The notes beneath the pieces were generated by a model. That model was not told the origin of the DNA and did not search any database. It saw nothing but the letters and a program-made list of their open reading frames with translations. From Desulfurispora thermophila DSM 16022 (GTDB lineage: Bacteria; Bacillota; Desulfotomaculia; Desulfotomaculales; Desulfurisporaceae), in contig NZ_AQWN01000001.1 of assembly GCF_000376385.1 (NCBI RefSeq), positions 166,762 through 230,761 of the forward strand: a stretch of 64,000 nucleotides of DNA, read 5' to 3'. Positions 33,999 to 43,442 of this stretch are shown in pieces. Numbering within the stretch: position 1 is the stretch's first letter; each line of letters begins with the position of its first letter. The translations under genes were made by a program, and so were the position numbers.

Positions 33999-36422
33999 GT
34001 GACCTTGCTGGTTTCATATAAATGGCTGCAGGAGTATGTGGAGATTTTGGCCACGCCGGAAGAGCTGGCCGACAGGTTGACCGCCGTGGGGCTGGCTGTG
34101 GAGACCCTGCACCGGCCGGGGCGGGAAATCAAAAACGTTTACACGGGCGAAATATTGAAAATTGACCCTCATCCCAATGCGGACAAGCTGGTGGTGTGTC
34201 AGGTGAGCACCGGCGGCGAGGAAGTGCGCCAGATTGTCACCGGGGCCACCAATGTGCGGGAAGGCCACATTGTACCGGTGGCTGTGGAAGGGGCCCGGTT
34301 GGCCGGCGGTCTGGTGATTAAAAAGGCCAAGCTGCGCGGTGTGGAATCGCGGGGCATGCTCTGCTCCGGCCAGGAACTGGGTCTGGACAGTGCACTCCTG
34401 CCACCCGAACAGGCGCGCGGCATTATGATTTTGCCGCCCGACACACCGCTGGGCCTGGATATCTGCTCAGTACTGGGCCTGGATGACACCATACTGGAGC
34501 TGGAGCTTACTCCTAACCGGGGCGATTGTTTGTCCATGCTGGGCGTGGCCAGGGAAGTGGCGGCTATATACGGCCGGGAAGTGAAGTGGCCGCCCATGTC
34601 GCCCCAGGCCCTGCCGGAGGAAATTGCCGGTCAGGTACAGGTGGAGATCCGCGATCCCGATCTGTGCCGGCGCTATGTAGCCAAGCTGATCCATAATGTG
34701 CAGATTGGCCCTTCGCCCCTCTGGATGGTCAAACGCCTGATGGCGGCGGGTATCCGCTCCATCAACAACATTGTGGACATCACCAACTATGTTATGCTGG
34801 AGATGGGCCAGCCCCTGCATGCCTTTGACTACCGGACCATCAAGGACGGCCGGATCATAGTGCGGCGGGCGGCTCCGGGCGAGCAAATCGTCACCCTGGA
34901 CGGAGTAACCCGCAGCCTGCACCAGGAAATGCTGGTGATTGCCGATCCGGCCGGTCCGGTGGGTATTGCCGGGGTCATGGGCGGCGAGGCCACCGAGGTG
35001 ACTGCTGCCACCACCAGCATTTTGCTGGAGTCGGCTTATTTCGATCCGGTGAGCATCCGCCGCACGGCCAAAGCTCTCAACCTGCGCTCTCAGGCTTCAC
35101 ACCGCTTTGAACGGGGTGTGGACATTACCGGTTGCTTGAGGGCGGCCGAGCGGGCGGCCTACCTGATGCAGCAACTGGCCGGTGGCCAGGTGGTGGCGGG
35201 TGAGGTGGATGCCTATCCCCGCCCGTACGCAGCGCGCACCATTGTACTACGCCCGGAGCGTGTGGAATACATCCTGGGCGCTGCCGTTCCCCAGGATAAA
35301 ATTGTTTCCATCCTGCGCGGCCTGCAGTTCAATGTGCAGAAGGAAGAGGAAAAACTGCTGGTCACTGTACCCGGCCACCGGCCCGATATCAGCCTGGAGG
35401 AGGACCTGGTGGAGGAAGTGGCCCGCCTGTACGGCTACAACAGTTTCCCCGCGGTGCTGCCGGCCGGCAGTGCGGCTCGTGGACGCCGTACCCCGGCCCA
35501 GCAGCTGGCCTGGCAGGTGCGCGACATTATGTGCGGGCTGGGGCTGAGCGAAGTGGTCACATACAGCTTTATTTCCCCCCGCCACGCCGATCTGTTGCTC
35601 TTGCCGGAAGACAGTCCTCTGCGCCGGATGCTGGCCCTGCAGAATCCCTTGAGCGAGGAACAATCGGTCATGCGCACCAGCATGTTGCCCGGCCTGCTGG
35701 AAGTGCTGGGGCGCAATATGAGCCGGCGGGTAAACGATGCGGCCATTTTTGAACTGGGCAAGGTCTTTTATCCCGGTGCAGATGCGCTGCCCGAGGAGAA
35801 ATATGTTCTGGCGGCATTGCTCACCGGTTATGCGCCCGGGAGTTGGAACAGCCCGGCCCGTCCTGTAGACTTTTACTATCTGAAGGGGATTTTGAGCGTT
35901 TTACTGGAAAAATTGCACGTGGGTCCTGTGGAATACCAGCCCGGCGGGCCGTCTTACTATCATCCCGGTCGTACGGCCACTCTGTTCTGTGCCGGCCGGC
36001 AGCTGGGCGTGCTGGGCGAACTGCATCCCACCGTGCTGGAAAACTACGAACTGTCCCAGCGCGTGGTCGCGCTGGAAGTGGACTGGGCGGAGCTCCTTGC
36101 TGCCGCGGCAGAGCGAGTAGCTTACCGGCCGCTGCCCCGTTTCCCCGGTCTGGAACGTGACCTGGCCGTGGTGGTAGAGCAGAGCGTTCCGGCGGCGGCC
36201 GTGCAGCGGGAAATTATCGCTGCCGGCGGCAAATTGCTGGAAGAGGTGCGCCTGTTCGACGTCTACCAGGGCGAGCAGGTGCCGGCCGGTCACCGCAGCC
36301 TGGCTTTTGCGCTCACCTTCCGGGCCCCCGACCGCACACTGAGCGATGAGGATGTGGCCAAACCGCTGGCCGAGATCACCCGCGCTCTGGCCGACAAGTT
36401 TGCTGCTGCGTTGCGCAGTTAA
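33999..36422 (+). CDS. pheT: Phenylalanine-tRNA ligase beta subunit
   Basis: The 807-residue subunit has an N-terminal EMAP-like tRNA-binding domain (DPHPNADKLVVCQV), the B3/B4 editing domain (LTPNRGDCLSMLGVAREVAAI), the B5 domain (GHRPDISLEEDLVEEVARLYGYN) and a C-terminal FDX-ACB anticodon-binding domain (RFPGLERDLAVVVEQSV, SLAFALTFRAPDRTLSDEDV). GTG 33999 is 6 bases after aaaggag and gives the family N terminus (LLVSYKWLQEYV); the frame is open further upstream. It follows pheS by 38 bases. Confidence 0.96.
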   Translation: MTLLVSYKWLQEYVEILATPEELADRLTAVGLAVETLHRPGREIKNVYTGEILKIDPHPNADKLVVCQVSTGGEEVRQIVTGATNVREGHIVPVAVEGARLAGGLVIKKAKLRGVESRGMLCSGQELGLDSALLPPEQARGIMILPPDTPLGLDICSVLGLDDTILELELTPNRGDCLSMLGVAREVAAIYGREVKWPPMSPQALPEEIAGQVQVEIRDPDLCRRYVAKLIHNVQIGPSPLWMVKRLMAAGIRSINNIVDITNYVMLEMGQPLHAFDYRTIKDGRIIVRRAAPGEQIVTLDGVTRSLHQEMLVIADPAGPVGIAGVMGGEATEVTAATTSILLESAYFDPVSIRRTAKALNLRSQASHRFERGVDITGCLRAAERAAYLMQQLAGGQVVAGEVDAYPRPYAARTIVLRPERVEYILGAAVPQDKIVSILRGLQFNVQKEEEKLLVTVPGHRPDISLEEDLVEEVARLYGYNSFPAVLPAGSAARGRRTPAQQLAWQVRDIMCGLGLSEVVTYSFISPRHADLLLLPEDSPLRRMLALQNPLSEEQSVMRTSMLPGLLEVLGRNMSRRVNDAAIFELGKVFYPGADALPEEKYVLAALLTGYAPGSWNSPARPVDFYYLKGILSVLLEKLHVGPVEYQPGGPSYYHPGRTATLFCAGRQLGVLGELHPTVLENYELSQRVVALEVDWAELLAAAAERVAYRPLPRFPGLERDLAVVVEQSVPAAAVQREIIAAGGKLLEEVRLFDVYQGEQVPAGHRSLAFALTFRAPDRTLSDEDVAKPLAEITRALADKFAAALRS

Positions 36423-36512
36423 GGGAAATATTTTCTGTTTCGGCCCTGCACAGGCAGGAAAATCTGCCTTTTTTGGCGAAAGGAAGCATTATTACGGGCA
36501 GGAGGTACTGCT

Positions 36513-36773
36513 ATGTCGGGGCCGGTTCATGTGGTTGATGTGGAAATATATGGTGACAGATATAGCTTGAAAGGGACGGAGCCGCCCGAGTATCTGGAAA
36601 TGCTGGCTGCCATGGTCAGTGAAAAGATGAAGGAAGTGGCGCTGCGCAACAACCGGTTGAACTTAAAGCAAATTGCCGTACTGGCCGCCCTGCATCTGGC
36701 CGATGAGCTGGTCAAGCTGAAACGGGAGCACCGCGAACTGCTCTCATTGCTGGACGAAACGGAAAAACGGTAA
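36513..36773 (+). CDS. zapA: Cell division protein ZapA
   Basis: This small FtsZ-bundling protein of 86 residues has an N-terminal beta hairpin (HVVDVEIYGDRYSLKGTEPPEYLEMLAAMV) and a long C-terminal helix (LNLKQIAVLAALHLADELVKLKREHRELLSLLDETEKR). The start is ATG 36513 with ggaggt upstream. Position after pheT is common in Firmicutes. Confidence 0.9.
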   Translation: MSGPVHVVDVEIYGDRYSLKGTEPPEYLEMLAAMVSEKMKEVALRNNRLNLKQIAVLAALHLADELVKLKREHRELLSLLDETEKR

Positions 36774-36808
36774 GCTCTCTTTCTTTACCTGGAAAGAGAG
36801 CTTTTTCT
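36773..36808 (+). terminator. Terminator after zapA
   Basis: The stem agctctctttc/gaaagagagct with an 8-base loop is followed by five T. Confidence 0.88.
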
Positions 36809-36862
36809 TGTGAGGTTTCGGCCGGCCGGGGAAAGAATAAGAGTAAAAAGAGGTTTTGCACC

Positions 36863-38596
36863 GTGTATAATTTTGAGATCGCTCTGGCTTTGGAGGAACT
36901 GGCCGATTTGCTGGAATTCCAGGGGGAAGATTTTTTTAAAATCCGCGCCTACCGCCAGGCGGCCCGCACGCTGGCCAGACACCCCGTGCCTGTGGTGGAG
37001 GTGTACCGGCAAAAAAAACTGGCCGGCCTGCCCGGGGTGGGTAAAAACATTGCCGCCAAAGTGAGTGAGCTGATAGAAAAGGGTTACATGAACAAGCTGG
37101 AGGAACTGCGCCGCCAGGTTCCGCCCGGCGTGCGGGAGATGATGGCCCTGCCCGGAGTGGGCCCGAAAAGAGCCCGCCTGTTTTACGACCACCTGGGCGT
37201 GCAGACCCTGGACGATCTGTACCGGGCAGCGCAGGAAAAAAAGCTGCGCCGCCTGCCGGGCATCGGGTCCAAGACCGAGTTTGCCATCCGCCAGCATATA
37301 GAACGTCTGAAAGAGACACCTTCCATCCACCTGCTGAATCTGGCCCGTTTGCTGGCCCGGGAGATGATTGCATATTTGGGTGAGTTGCCCGGCGTGCAAC
37401 GAGTGGAAATTACCGGTGGCACCCGCCGCTGGGAGGAAACGGTGAGCGATCTGGATCTGCTGGTGCAGACCACAGACTGGGAGACGTTGGCCGAAGCTCT
37501 ACGCTCCCATCCCCGGGTGGTGGAGATACTGGAGAAGGACGAGAACCGCCTGCAGGTGCAGACGTTGTGGGGTCTGCCTCTGGAGGTGCTGCGAGCGGCG
37601 GAGGACAACTTCTGGCCGCTATTAGTGTACAGCACGGGGAACAAGGCCCACCTGCAAAAATTGCAGGATTTCTTCGCCCGCCGGGGCTGGCACCTTTGTG
37701 AGGAGGGGGTAAAACCGCTGGCGGGTGTCGCTGCTGAAGCTATTGCACCGCTGCCGCAGTGGCAGGACGAGGAGCAGGTCTACCGGGAGCTGGGGCTCCA
37801 GTACATCGTTCCCGAACTGCGCCAGGGGGGCGAAGAACTGGTCCTGGCGGCCGCCGGGGTACTGCCGCGCCTGATTGAGACCGGTGATATAAAAGGCGAC
37901 CTGCATGTGCACAGTGATTGGAGCGATGGCGGGGCGAGCATTGAGCAGCTGGCTGAAAGAGCGCGGCAAAAAGGATATGAGTACCTGGCCATTACCGACC
38001 ATTCCCAGTCGTTGAAAGTGGCCCGCGGTCTTTCCATAGAGCAACTACAGGAACAATACCGGCAGATTGACCGGCTCAATGCGGGTTTTAGCGATTTTAC
38101 CCTGCTCAAGGGCATGGAAGTGGATATAAAAATGGCCGGTGAGCTGGACTATCCGGATGAAATATTAGAGCAGGCCGATGTGGTGGTGGCCTCGGTGCAC
38201 AGCGGTTTCCAGCAGGAGATGCCGGCCATGACCCGGCGGATTATGCAGGCCATAGAAAACCCGCATGTGGACATCATTGGTCACCTCACCGGGCGCATGC
38301 TGGGCCAGCGCCCCGGCTATCAGCTGGATGTGGAAAAAGTGCTGGAGCTGGCCGGGAAATGTGGTAAAATACTGGAAATAAATTCTTCTCCCGAGCGGCT
38401 GGATCTGTCTCCTCCCCACGTGCGCCGGGCGCTGGAGCATGGAGCAAAGATTGCTGTGAACACCGACGCGCACGACTTGCAGCGGCTGGAGGAAATAGAG
38501 TATGGTGTGGCGGTGGCCCGCAGAGCAGGGTTGACCAGGGAGCAGGTGGTAAATACACTGCCGCTGGCCGACCTGCGCCACATCCTGCGCCGCTAG
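36863..38596 (+). CDS. polX: DNA polymerase/3'-5' exonuclease PolX
   Basis: This repair polymerase of 577 residues has N-terminal helix-hairpin-helix units (LAGLPGVGKNIAAKVSELI, MALPGVGPKRARL, RLPGIGSKTEFAI), the polX palm (EITGGTRRWEETVSDLDLLVQT with metal-binding aspartates) and a C-terminal PHP exonuclease domain beginning DLHVHSDWSDGGASIEQL at about 348. Its role is gap filling in base excision repair. The start is GTG 36863 after agaggttttgcacc. Next door is mpg, a base excision glycosylase. Confidence 0.95.
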   Translation: MYNFEIALALEELADLLEFQGEDFFKIRAYRQAARTLARHPVPVVEVYRQKKLAGLPGVGKNIAAKVSELIEKGYMNKLEELRRQVPPGVREMMALPGVGPKRARLFYDHLGVQTLDDLYRAAQEKKLRRLPGIGSKTEFAIRQHIERLKETPSIHLLNLARLLAREMIAYLGELPGVQRVEITGGTRRWEETVSDLDLLVQTTDWETLAEALRSHPRVVEILEKDENRLQVQTLWGLPLEVLRAAEDNFWPLLVYSTGNKAHLQKLQDFFARRGWHLCEEGVKPLAGVAAEAIAPLPQWQDEEQVYRELGLQYIVPELRQGGEELVLAAAGVLPRLIETGDIKGDLHVHSDWSDGGASIEQLAERARQKGYEYLAITDHSQSLKVARGLSIEQLQEQYRQIDRLNAGFSDFTLLKGMEVDIKMAGELDYPDEILEQADVVVASVHSGFQQEMPAMTRRIMQAIENPHVDIIGHLTGRMLGQRPGYQLDVEKVLELAGKCGKILEINSSPERLDLSPPHVRRALEHGAKIAVNTDAHDLQRLEEIEYGVAVARRAGLTREQVVNTLPLADLRHILRR

Positions 38597-38619
38597 TTTG
38601 ACTCTGCGGCGTAGCTTTA

Positions 38620-38643
38620 GCGGGCGAGCGCCAAGCACACCCG
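38620..38643 (+). repeat. Solo right end of the interspersed element
   Basis: gcgggcgagcgccaagcacacccg resembles the right terminus of the full copies (gggcgagcgaaggatgcacacccgc). No matching left end is found nearby. Confidence 0.5.
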
Positions 38644-38702
38644 TTGTAGGATTAATCTGCCGTTGCGGGTACAAGATGATAGCAGGGATGTTGGTATGAC
38701 TT

Positions 38703-39329
38703 ATGATTGAACCAAAAATGCTTGAGCGGGAGCAGTTGTTGCCGCCCGGAGAGTGGGAGATATTGCCCCGTGAGTTTTACTCCCGCGATACGGTGCTGGT
38801 GGCCCGGGAACTGCTGGGCCAGGTTCTGGTGCACCATTCGCCCCGGGGTCCGGCGGGGGGCATTATAGTGGAAACCGAGGCTTACCTGCAGGGCGATCCG
38901 GCCTGCCACGCCAGCCGGGGGATGACACCGCGCAACCGGGTGATGTTTGGCCCGGCCGGTCACGCTTACATATACTTTATATATGGCATGCACTATTGCT
39001 TCAACATTGTCACCGCTGCCGAAGGGGTGGGCGAGGCGGTGCTCATCCGGGCCCTGGAGCCCCTTTTCGGTATTGAGCTGATGCAGGAGCGGCGCAGTCG
39101 CAGCGACCTGCGCCAGCTCTGCCGCGGCCCGGCCTGTCTGGTGCAGGCGCTGGGCCTGGACAGAAGCCTGAACGGTGTACCGGTTTATGAGCCTCCGCTG
39201 CTGGTTTACCGGGGGCGCCGGATGGCCGAGGGGGATATTGTGGTTACTACCCGCATAGGCATCAAAGAGGGGGCGGACCTGCCCCTGCGCTTTTACCTGC
39301 GGGGCAACAGGTATGTATCGCGCCCGTAG
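38703..39329 (+). CDS. mpg: 3-methyladenine DNA glycosylase (AAG/MPG family)
   Basis: This 208-residue glycosylase excises alkylated and deaminated purines. Motifs are [15 protein letters not shown], the catalytic Glu in [49 protein letters not shown] and the [14 protein letters not shown] segment. ATG 38703 lacks a strong ribosome binding site; an ATG five codons on is an alternative. Downstream of polX, so both fit base excision repair. Confidence 0.93.
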   Translation: MIEPKMLEREQLLPPGEWEILPREFYSRDTVLVARELLGQVLVHHSPRGPAGGIIVETEAYLQGDPACHASRGMTPRNRVMFGPAGHAYIYFIYGMHYCFNIVTAAEGVGEAVLIRALEPLFGIELMQERRSRSDLRQLCRGPACLVQALGLDRSLNGVPVYEPPLLVYRGRRMAEGDIVVTTRIGIKEGADLPLRFYLRGNRYVSRP

Positions 39330-39363
39330 TTTAATGCAAAAGCGTAATTCTTAAAATTGGCCA

Positions 39364-39577
39364 TTGCGGTTGTGTATTCTTCGCTCGCCCGAATTTCGTA
39401 CCGGGCAGCACCGGCGGCTCGGTCGCGGGCGGGCCGGGCCGCCCCTGATTCGACATCCTGTCGAAAGCTAGGGCTGGCGCGGACGTCCTGTCCGCGCCTC
39501 CCGGCCCGCTGCCGCGCCCTCGCCGGGTGCTGCAACCGGTACTCCAGACGGGCTTGCTCAGGAGAAACACACCCGCA
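39364..39577 (-). repeat. Interspersed inverted-repeat element, copy 3 (inverted)
   Basis: This third full copy lies on the minus strand relative to copies 1 and 2. Termini on the plus strand are ttgcggttgtgt and acacacccgca (one mismatch). The core hairpins (ggcgcggac/gtccgcgcc, gacatcctgtcg) are intact. It is about 95% similar by eye to copy 2 in the core. It ends 46 bases before the NIF3-like start, so it supplies most of that gene's 5' region. Confidence 0.75.
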
Positions 39578-39622
39578 GGTCTGTGTTATTGTACTGGCAA
39601 AAACCGAAAGGAGCGACGATTG

Positions 39623-40576
39623 ATGAAAATAAGAGAAATCTACGAACTGGCGGTAAAGAAGGGCATGGAGCAGGACCCGCGCGGCCTGGCCGCCGTGCAG
39701 AAGGTGCTGGAAAAATCCCGCAAGCGTTTTGAAGAAGCCAAAGAAGAGGAAAAGCGCGAGTTTGATCAGGACAGCCTGTTCAATCCCTATGCCGATACGC
39801 GCCTCCTGGTGGGCGATCCGGAGCGGGAAGTGCGGCGGGTGCTGGCCGGCATAGATATGGAAGTGGGCGAGGTGCTGCTGGCCGACCGCTTGGGCGAAAA
39901 GGGCCAGCCCATTGACCTGATCATCGCCCACCACCCGGAAGGCAAGGCCATGGCCGCCCTGCACGAAGTGATGCACCTGCAGGAGGACGTGCTGGCCAAA
40001 TTCGGCGTACCCATCAACGTGGCCCAGGGTATCCTGAGCTCGCGCATCAATGAAGTGCGGCGCAATATGATGCCCTTCAACCACAACCGGGCGGTGGACG
40101 CGGCGCGCCTGCTGGGGCTGTCCATGATGTGCATTCACACTCCGGCCGATAACCATGTGCACACTTTTGTGCAGAACCTGATGGATGAAAAACAGCCCGA
40201 AACGCTGGGCGATGTGCTCAAACTGCTCAAAAGCATTCCCGAATACGAACAGGCTGTACAGTACAATGCCGGGCCCACCATCATTGTGGGTAGCAAAGAG
40301 CGGCGGGCCGGCAAGATCATGGTGGACATGACCGGCGGTACCAGCGGTTCCGAGGATGCCTACAGCAAGCTGGCGGTGGCCGGTGTGGGCACATTGATTG
40401 TCATGCACATGGGAGAAAAGCACCGCAAGGAGGCCGAGAAGAACCACATCAATGTGATCATTGCCGGGCACATGGCTTCCGATTCCCTGGGCTTGAATCT
40501 AATTCTAGATGAACTGGCCGCTGCAGGCATCGAGATCATTCCCTGCGCCGGTCTGTTGCGGGTGCGGAGAAATTAG
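39623..40576 (+). CDS. NIF3 family (NGG1-interacting factor 3-like) protein
   Basis: The 317 residues include the NIF3-type metal-binding sites: LIIAHHPEG with a His pair, later HTPADNHVH, and the C-terminal GHMASDSLGLNLILDEL. Family members are hexameric, bind metal and have been proposed as GTP cyclohydrolase-like or metal-chaperone proteins; none of this is settled. ATG 39623 is preceded by aaaggag; the frame stays open back into repeat copy 3, but that extension is not coding. Confidence 0.85.
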   Translation: MKIREIYELAVKKGMEQDPRGLAAVQKVLEKSRKRFEEAKEEEKREFDQDSLFNPYADTRLLVGDPEREVRRVLAGIDMEVGEVLLADRLGEKGQPIDLIIAHHPEGKAMAALHEVMHLQEDVLAKFGVPINVAQGILSSRINEVRRNMMPFNHNRAVDAARLLGLSMMCIHTPADNHVHTFVQNLMDEKQPETLGDVLKLLKSIPEYEQAVQYNAGPTIIVGSKERRAGKIMVDMTGGTSGSEDAYSKLAVAGVGTLIVMHMGEKHRKEAEKNHINVIIAGHMASDSLGLNLILDELAAAGIEIIPCAGLLRVRRN

Positions 40577-40667
40577 GTCCGGTTTGGCTTAAGCGGCGCT
40601 CCCGGTGTATGGTGGGCAAGAAGAGCGAAAAAACAGGATGACAAGGTGTTTGCGTGGAGGGGTGGCA

Positions 40668-43361
40668 GTGCAGGAAGCGTTGGACAGGGGAATGACAGAT
40701 TATCCAGGGGGAACGTCGCCAGCATCTCCGGCGAAACCAAAACGCATGGAACTGCTGGCACCGGCCGGGGACTGGACGGCGCTGGTGGCGGCCGTGGCCA
40801 ACGGTGCCGATGCGGTGTATCTGGGGGGCAAGAGCTTCAGCGCCCGGGCCCAGGCGGCCAATTTCGAGCGGCAGGAGCTGGCCCGGGCGGTGGAGTACGC
40901 CCACCTGCGCGGGGTGAAAATCTATGTTACAGTCAATACCCTGTTGGCCGACGCTGAAATGTCCGAGGCACTGGACTTTCTGGCCTACCTGCAGCAGGTG
41001 GGAGCCGATGCGGTGATTGTCCAGGATCTGGGGCTGATCCGTATGGCGCGGCGTTTTCTGCCCGAGCTGCCCCTGCACGCCAGCACCCAGATGACGGTAC
41101 ACAACGCGCCGGCGGCCCGGCATCTGGCCGGGTTGGGCATCAAGCGGGTGGTGTTGGCCCGCGAGCTATCGCTGGGGGAGATTGGTCAGATTAAAGAGCA
41201 GGCCGGTGTGGAGGTGGAGGTTTTCGGGCACGGTGCCCTGTGCATTTGCTACTCCGGCCAGTGCCTGCTTTCCAGTATGATCGGTGGGCGCAGCGGCAAC
41301 CGGGGCCGTTGCGCTCAGCCCTGCCGCCTGGCCTACAGCCTGGTGGATGCAAAGGGCCGGCTCCTGGTGGATGAAAAGCAACACGGGCGCTACCTGCTCA
41401 GTCCGCGTGATCTGAACACTGCCGCTCTTTTGCCCCGGCTGCTGGCGGCCGGGGTGGATGCGCTCAAGATTGAGGGGCGGATGAAGCGCCCCGAGTATGT
41501 GGCTACAGTGGTGCGGGTGTACAGGCAGCTGCTGGACATGGTCGCAGAAAACCGGGACTACCATGTACCCGAACACCTAAACCGCGAATTGGCCCAGATT
41601 TTTAACCGGGATTTCACGGCCGGTTATTTACTGGGCCAGGCGGGTTATGAATTGATGAGCTACAAACGGCCCAACAACCGGGGTGTGCGCCTGGGCCGGG
41701 TGAAGAGCTACCGGGCGGAGCGCCGGCTGGTGGAGATCCAGTTGGAAGACGAGTTGCAAGTGGGAGACGGTTTGGAAATCTGGGTGAGCGATGGCGGGCG
41801 GGCCGGTTTTGAAGTGACCGAAATCTGGTCGGGCCGGCAGCGCCTGGAGCGGGCAGCAGTCGGGCAAAGCGTGCTTGTGCCGCTGCCGCCCGGTAAATAC
41901 CGGGTGCGACCGGGCGACCGGGTCTTCAAAACCCACGCCGCCGCGCTGGTGGCCAGGGCACAGGTATCCTACGCCCGGCCGGAAGATGTGCGGCGCCTGC
42001 CCCTGCACTTGCAGGTGCGGGGCGGACCGGGTAAGCCGCTGCAGGTGACCGCGGTGGCTCTGGCCGCCCATTTGCCGGACGGGCGGGTGCAGGCAACGGG
42101 CGCTACATCTTCACCGGGCCAGGCGGCAGAGAAAAATCCTTTGGATGAAGAGGTGCTGCGCCGCTACCTGGGAAGGCTGGGCGGTACGGTCTTCTATCTG
42201 GCAAGTCTGCAGGCGCAGCTGGCGGGCGAGGTTTTTTACCCCGTTTCCCAGCTCAATGAGCTGCGCCGCCAACTGGTGGAGGACTTAAAACAACAGATGT
42301 TGCACATAGCCCGTCCGGCAGCCCCGCTTACCGCGGCGGAACTGGCACAGCGCCGAGCTGAATTGTACCGGTTGCCCGCCATGAAAACAGTGGAGGGTGA
42401 CCTGCACATGGGGAGCAAGAACGATGGGCGGGATGTACCATCAGTGCAGGAAAACCGCGCTGTTCCATGGCTTACGGTTATTGCCGGCACTCTGGATGCT
42501 GCTATAACAGCGGTGCAGCAGGGGGCCGATGTTGTCTACTGGGGGGCGGATAATTTTCACCGCCTGAGCGGGCGGGAACTGCTGGCGCAGGCCGCTGAAC
42601 TGGGGCGGGTTTGTGCTGCTGCCGGAGCGCGCTGGTACTACAGCACACCCCGCATAATGCCGGAAGCGGAACTGGAGCGGCAGTGGGAGCTATTGGAGAA
42701 GCTGCTGAATCTATCCCGGCCGCCGCACGGTGTGCTGGTGGGCAACCTGGGCCTGTGGCACATGCTGCGCGACTATCACCCCCAACTGACCGTGGTTGTG
42801 GACTGGCCGCTCAATGTCTTCAACCGGGTAACCCGGCAGTATTTTATTGAGCAGGGAGCCGTGCGGGTAACCCTTTCCCCCGAGCTCAGCCTTTCCCAGT
42901 TGCAACAACTGTTGCCGGAAGGGTACTGTGAAGTGCTGGTGCACGGGGCGCAGGAACTGCTGGTCAGCCGGCACTGCTTGCCGGGCAGTTTGCTGGGCGG
43001 CCGCAGCGGGCAGCAGGCCTGCCGGGGTGTTTGCCGGCCGGGACAGTATTACCTGCGGGATAGGATGGGTGCGGTTTTTCCTCTGGAAACCGACCGGCAG
43101 TGTCACATGCACATTTTTAATTCGCGCCACCTTTGCTTGTTGGAAGATATCCCAGCCCTGGTCCGGGCGGGGGTATACGCTTTACGCATTGAGGCCCGCC
43201 GGGAGGGGACCGGTTTTGTTACGGCCGCTGTGCGAGCTTACCGCCGGATACTGGCGGCCCGGTCCCATGAGGTGCCCGAACTGGCCGGGGAGCTCAAGCA
43301 GCAACTGGCGGCTTTCAGCCCGCAGGGTTTTACCAAGGGGCACCTCTATCGCGGGGTGTGA
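40668..43361 (+). CDS. U32 family peptidase / RlhA-like protein with duplicated domain
   Basis: About 897 residues. The first U32 domain (MELLAPAGDWTALVAAVANGADAVYLGG, FGHGALCICYSGQCLLSSMIGGRSGNRGRCAQPCRLAY, LKIEGRMKRPEYVATVVRVYR) is followed by a DUF3656-like collagenase-associated region and by a second, more divergent U32-like domain from about residue 600 (WLTVIAGTLDAAITAVQQGADVVYWGADNF, VHGAQELLVSRHCLPGSLLGGRSGQQACRGVC). In Escherichia coli the related RlhA hydroxylates 23S rRNA cytidine. GTG 40668 follows ggaggggtggca. Confidence 0.85.
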   Translation: MQEALDRGMTDYPGGTSPASPAKPKRMELLAPAGDWTALVAAVANGADAVYLGGKSFSARAQAANFERQELARAVEYAHLRGVKIYVTVNTLLADAEMSEALDFLAYLQQVGADAVIVQDLGLIRMARRFLPELPLHASTQMTVHNAPAARHLAGLGIKRVVLARELSLGEIGQIKEQAGVEVEVFGHGALCICYSGQCLLSSMIGGRSGNRGRCAQPCRLAYSLVDAKGRLLVDEKQHGRYLLSPRDLNTAALLPRLLAAGVDALKIEGRMKRPEYVATVVRVYRQLLDMVAENRDYHVPEHLNRELAQIFNRDFTAGYLLGQAGYELMSYKRPNNRGVRLGRVKSYRAERRLVEIQLEDELQVGDGLEIWVSDGGRAGFEVTEIWSGRQRLERAAVGQSVLVPLPPGKYRVRPGDRVFKTHAAALVARAQVSYARPEDVRRLPLHLQVRGGPGKPLQVTAVALAAHLPDGRVQATGATSSPGQAAEKNPLDEEVLRRYLGRLGGTVFYLASLQAQLAGEVFYPVSQLNELRRQLVEDLKQQMLHIARPAAPLTAAELAQRRAELYRLPAMKTVEGDLHMGSKNDGRDVPSVQENRAVPWLTVIAGTLDAAITAVQQGADVVYWGADNFHRLSGRELLAQAAELGRVCAAAGARWYYSTPRIMPEAELERQWELLEKLLNLSRPPHGVLVGNLGLWHMLRDYHPQLTVVVDWPLNVFNRVTRQYFIEQGAVRVTLSPELSLSQLQQLLPEGYCEVLVHGAQELLVSRHCLPGSLLGGRSGQQACRGVCRPGQYYLRDRMGAVFPLETDRQCHMHIFNSRHLCLLEDIPALVRAGVYALRIEARREGTGFVTAAVRAYRRILAARSHEVPELAGELKQQLAAFSPQGFTKGHLYRGV

Positions 43362-43386
43362 ATTTAACATCACTAATGTAAGTTTA

Positions 43387-43412
43387 GCGGGTGTGCTTTT
43401 CCTGAGCGAACC
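43387..43412 (+). repeat. Solo left end of the interspersed element
   Basis: gcgggtgtgcttttcctgagcg matches the left terminus of the full copies (gcggctgtgcctttcctgagcg in copy 2) and then diverges. It lies between the U32 gene and mutS2. Confidence 0.6.
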
Positions 43413-43442
43413 GCGTTATTAAATAACTGCTGGGAGTATAGC

